Assembly: GCF_029428675.1 (NCBI RefSeq)
Contig: NZ_JAJNEL010000001.1
Coordinates: 2,232,001 to 2,296,000 of the forward strand
DNA: 64,000 nucleotides
Source of the DNA: Streptomyces sp. JH14
GTDB lineage: Bacteria > Actinomycetota > Actinomycetes > Streptomycetales > Streptomycetaceae
Direction of reading: 5' to 3'
Shown: piece by piece, positions 61,952-64,000 of the stretch
Numbering within the stretch: the stretch's first letter is position 1
Layout of the letters: each line of letters begins with the position of its first letter
Position numbers and translations under genes: made by a program
Notes under the pieces: generated by a model
Databases searched by the model: none
The model's input: the letters and a program-made list of their open reading frames with translations, nothing else
What the model was told of the DNA's origin: nothing

Positions 61952-63082
61952 AGCCGCGCTCATAGCCCAGTTCCTTGCACCATTGGAGGTGCTGGTTCTC
62001 TCCCGGCGGGTTGATGTCCCCGGCGGCTCGGTCGAGATGAGTCGGCTATGACGGAAACAGCCATTCCATCGCGGCAAGGCTCTTGTCGACGTATTTGCCT
62101 TGTTCCGTCTCGATGCCGTATGCCAGATCCTCGAACACACTGCACCTGGCATAGAACACGGCACGCTCGCTGAGAGCCGCGACGTCGTTGACGTCGGTTC
62201 GATAGGTGCTGATGGCGGCGCGGGTGGCCGCGGGGCCGAGATCGCGGTAGAGCAGCCCGAAGTCGCAGGCTGGATCGACGACGGCGGCATCGCTCCAGTC
62301 GATGATGCCGGTCACCGTCCATGCGACCGGATCGACGAGAACGTGTTCGATCCCCAGATCGTTGTGGGAGAACGTTGGGGTGCAGCCATCGTGCGGTGGT
62401 GCGGCGTCCAGGAACGCCTCGACGGATCGGCGCTGCGCCGCCGGTACCTGCCCGGCCACCGTCACATAGTTCTCGGTGGCCTCATGTCGCCACTCGGCCA
62501 CCGGCTGGTGGTCCGTTTCCACGGCCATCCGATCGATCGCAACAGCATGCAGCGCAGTGAGTAGCTCGCCAAGCGTGGCGCCGATCGACGTGCCGTGGGC
62601 CGATCGCTGGTGCCGCGGCATATCCACCAGTGGCACGCCGGGGAGCTTGAAGTAGGCCAGACACCCCTGCTCCGCGACCGTGAACGTCGGCTGGGGCACG
62701 GGCAGCGGCGAAACGTCGGCGACGGCAGCAAGCACGCGGGCCTCGTGGTTCAGCAGGGCGGCCCGCCGTGCCAGGTCGGGCTCCTTGCTGAAGCGCACGA
62801 TCAGCTCACCGTTCACCTCGTACGCCAGATTGTCCAGGCCCTCGCCGAGCTGCACGACGGAGTCGACCTGGTAGTCGGGCATGTGCGTCATCACGACGCT
62901 GCGGACGTCTGCGACGCGGTCGCGGCTGGGACTGGTCATTCGCGGACGATATCAATCGACCACACGACGTCAGCGGTGGTCATCGAGTGGCCGCGCGGTC
63001 GCCGACCAGGCCCGCAACGGCGCGGATCGCCTCTCTTCAGGCACCGAAAGGGGCTGTGAACGCGCCTTGATGACTCACATCA
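61952..63082. other. 1.13-kb segment interrupting the DUF4291 gene
   Basis: The DUF4291 gene breaks after the codons for KRDRM and resumes with TWIKPS. In between lie 1,131 bp carrying a phosphotransferase gene. The trinucleotide TCA (TGA on the minus strand) occurs at both joints (61949-61951 and 63080-63082), as expected for a 3-bp target duplication. I see no terminal inverted repeats and no transposase, so the mechanism is open. Confidence 0.6.
62046..62939 (-). CDS. APH-family phosphotransferase
   Basis: The 297-residue protein has the aminoglycoside-phosphotransferase/choline-kinase fold: QLGEGLDNLAYEVNGELIVRFSK (nucleotide loop and Lys-region), the catalytic loop FSHNDLGIEHVLV (Asp as base, Asn as metal ligand) and the DFG-equivalent IIDWSDAAVVDPACDFGLLYRDLG. 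It would phosphorylate a small hydroxyl compound such as an antibiotic or metabolite. It lies inside the segment that splits the DUF4291 gene, and its GC content and codon use look less extreme than the neighbours. Both facts suggest later acquisition. The substrate is unknown; calling it a resistance gene would be speculation. Confidence 0.9.
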   Translation of the reverse strand: MTSPSRDRVADVRSVVMTHMPDYQVDSVVQLGEGLDNLAYEVNGELIVRFSKEPDLARRAALLNHEARVLAAVADVSPLPVPQPTFTVAEQGCLAYFKLPGVPLVDMPRHQRSAHGTSIGATLGELLTALHAVAIDRMAVETDHQPVAEWRHEATENYVTVAGQVPAAQRRSVEAFLDAAPPHDGCTPTFSHNDLGIEHVLVDPVAWTVTGIIDWSDAAVVDPACDFGLLYRDLGPAATRAAISTYRTDVNDVAALSERAVFYARCSVFEDLAYGIETEQGKYVDKSLAAMEWLFPS

Positions 63083-63227
63083 TGCGGTCGCGCTTCCAGG
63101 CGGTGGGGAAGCGTCCGTCACGGGCAGCGAGGAGGCCGATGGAGCGTGAGTAGGCCTGGTGGACGGTGACGGTGGTGTCCGTGTACTGGGCACGGATCTG
63201 GCGCTGCGGGACAGCCGATGCTGTCAT
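63075..63227 (-). pseudogene. DUF4291 gene, 5' fragment
   Basis: ATG 63225-63227 opens a 50-codon frame: MTASAVPQRQIRAQYTDTTV, then TVHQAYSRSIGLLAARDGRF and PTAWKRDRMM. This is the N-terminal part of a DUF4291 protein, which would normally continue TWIKPSFLW. Here it stops two codons after the expected joint. The rest of the gene lies 1.1 kb away (61662-61951). Confidence 0.75.
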
Positions 63228-63278
63228 GGCGTCATCACAGCATCGGCCGGTCCCGTTCGGCGAGCGGGTTTCCGCGGC

Positions 63279-64000
63279 TCAGGGCGCCGTGAACAGGGCC
63301 GGGAAGCGGGGTGCGAGCCAGGGCTTGCGGCCCCATGTCAGCACCCGTCCCCGGGCCATCGCCCCCCAGGGATCGCACCGGCCGAGGGCGATCAGCAGGA
63401 AAGTGACCGGCTCGATGGAAATGGTGCAGTCGGGGCGGCGGAGCGGCTCGCGGCTGACGGCCACCGCACCGTCGGTGACGGTCACCCCGAAGCTGGAGCC
63501 GCCGCGCAGCCGGATCGTGTAGCGGGCGGTCAGGCCTGCGGCGGCAGCGGCGACGACCCGCGGCATGGCCGTGATCATGAAGGGCATCGACAGCTCGACC
63601 CGCGCACGGTCGAGCATGTGCGGACGGCCCACCGCGCGGGCGAGATCGTAGCCGTGGCCGAGCATGTGCGTGAGGAGGTACGAGCCGAGGGTGGCCACGT
63701 CCATCGGGCCCAGCGGGGTCTGCACCGGCTGCTGCGGTTTCGCCGTCTCTTCGGCCGGACGTCCGTCCAGCGTCGCGAGATAGGCGGCCGCCTGCGCCAC
63801 GATCATGTCGGCCAGCGGGGCGGCCCGGCGCTCGTCGAACCCTGCGAGGGCACGCGCGTTGGCCTCCGCCAGGCTCTGCGGAGTGCCGTCCCCCCATGCG
63901 CGTTCCTGGCCGGCCGCGACCTCGGCCATCAGCTCATTGGCCTGCGCCAGGTGGGCCGCCGCCTCGCCGAGGGTCCACTCGGATCCGGGGACCGGGACAT
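63279..64000 (-). CDS. Mycothiol-dependent maleylpyruvate isomerase-family protein (partial)
   Basis: The gene runs off the right end of the window; its start lies beyond base 64000. The visible 240 residues begin VPVPGSEWTLGEAAAHLAQANELMAEVAAGQERAWG, with the N-terminal four-helix DinB-like fold (SYLLTHMLGHGYDLARAVGRPH supplies the metal-binding His pattern), and end with an SCP2-like C-terminal domain (about the last 100 residues: YTIRLRGGSSFGVTVTDGAVAVSREPLRRPDCTISIEPVTFLLIALGRCDPWGAMARGRVLTWG). Members use mycothiol as cofactor or are uncharacterised relatives. Confidence 0.85.
   Translation of the reverse strand, partial: VPVPGSEWTLGEAAAHLAQANELMAEVAAGQERAWGDGTPQSLAEANARALAGFDERRAAPLADMIVAQAAAYLATLDGRPAEETAKPQQPVQTPLGPMDVATLGSYLLTHMLGHGYDLARAVGRPHMLDRARVELSMPFMITAMPRVVAAAAAGLTARYTIRLRGGSSFGVTVTDGAVAVSREPLRRPDCTISIEPVTFLLIALGRCDPWGAMARGRVLTWGRKPWLAPRFPALFTAP

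Noticed and set aside
61952..63082. The DUF4291 insert as a classical insertion sequence.
   Set aside because: There is no transposase, and the two ends do not form an inverted repeat; only a 3-bp direct repeat is present, which could be chance.

Overview
The window looks like a piece of a Streptomyces chromosome. GC is very high, third codon positions are almost all G or C, GTG and TTG starts are common, several genes lack a ribosome binding site just after a -10 box (leaderless), and many families are typical of the genus: ROK regulator plus chitosan-oligosaccharide ABC importer, dynamin-like pair, SpoIIE-type phosphatases, LAxTG sortase substrate.

Layout. 1-5.1 kb (minus strand): allantoicase, LysR regulator, a small membrane protein, 4-alpha-glucanotransferase MalQ and a small repeat-bearing leader ORF. 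5.4-11.2 kb (plus): a secreted GH84 enzyme, then a PadR/ABC ATPase/FtsX-permease operon. 11.2-13.2 kb: an HNH endonuclease and an MscS channel. 13.4-20.2 kb: a six-gene operon that I read as csnR-csnE-csnF-csnG-csnH-csnK (uptake and intracellular processing of chitosan oligosaccharides). 20.3-31.2 kb: a long co-directional block that resembles the mycobacterial GlnX-GlnH-PknG amino-acid sensing pathway and extends it with a PP2C phosphatase, a VWA protein and an FHA protein. Its PknG-like kinase carries a one-base frameshift. 31.2-41.9 kb: a PCMT-like methyltransferase, truncated haemoglobin GlbO, a thioesterase and its coupled partner, the translation factor EttA, a thioester/sortase-anchored surface protein, a second single-strand binding protein (SsbB) and the dynamin pair DynB/DynA.

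From tRNA-Arg(UCU) at 42.2 kb onward the content looks more accessory: an acetyltransferase, a cupin, a molybdate module (HTH-TOBE regulator, a molybdopterin-domain protein, modABC), two large multi-sensor SpoIIE-type phosphatases with fused histidine-kinase-like ATPase domains, a VWA lipoprotein, a permease translationally coupled to an unusual secreted-hydrolase/ABC-ATPase fusion, and an SRPBCC protein.

The two signals I value most were found by reading the spaces between genes. First, a DUF4291-type gene is cut in two by about 1.13 kb carrying a phosphotransferase gene, with a 3-bp repeat at the joints. Second, a decayed copy of the molybdate regulator's HTH domain, with its -10 box, sits in frame directly in front of modA. 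I saw no CRISPR array, intact insertion sequence, rRNA operon or antibiotic biosynthetic cluster.
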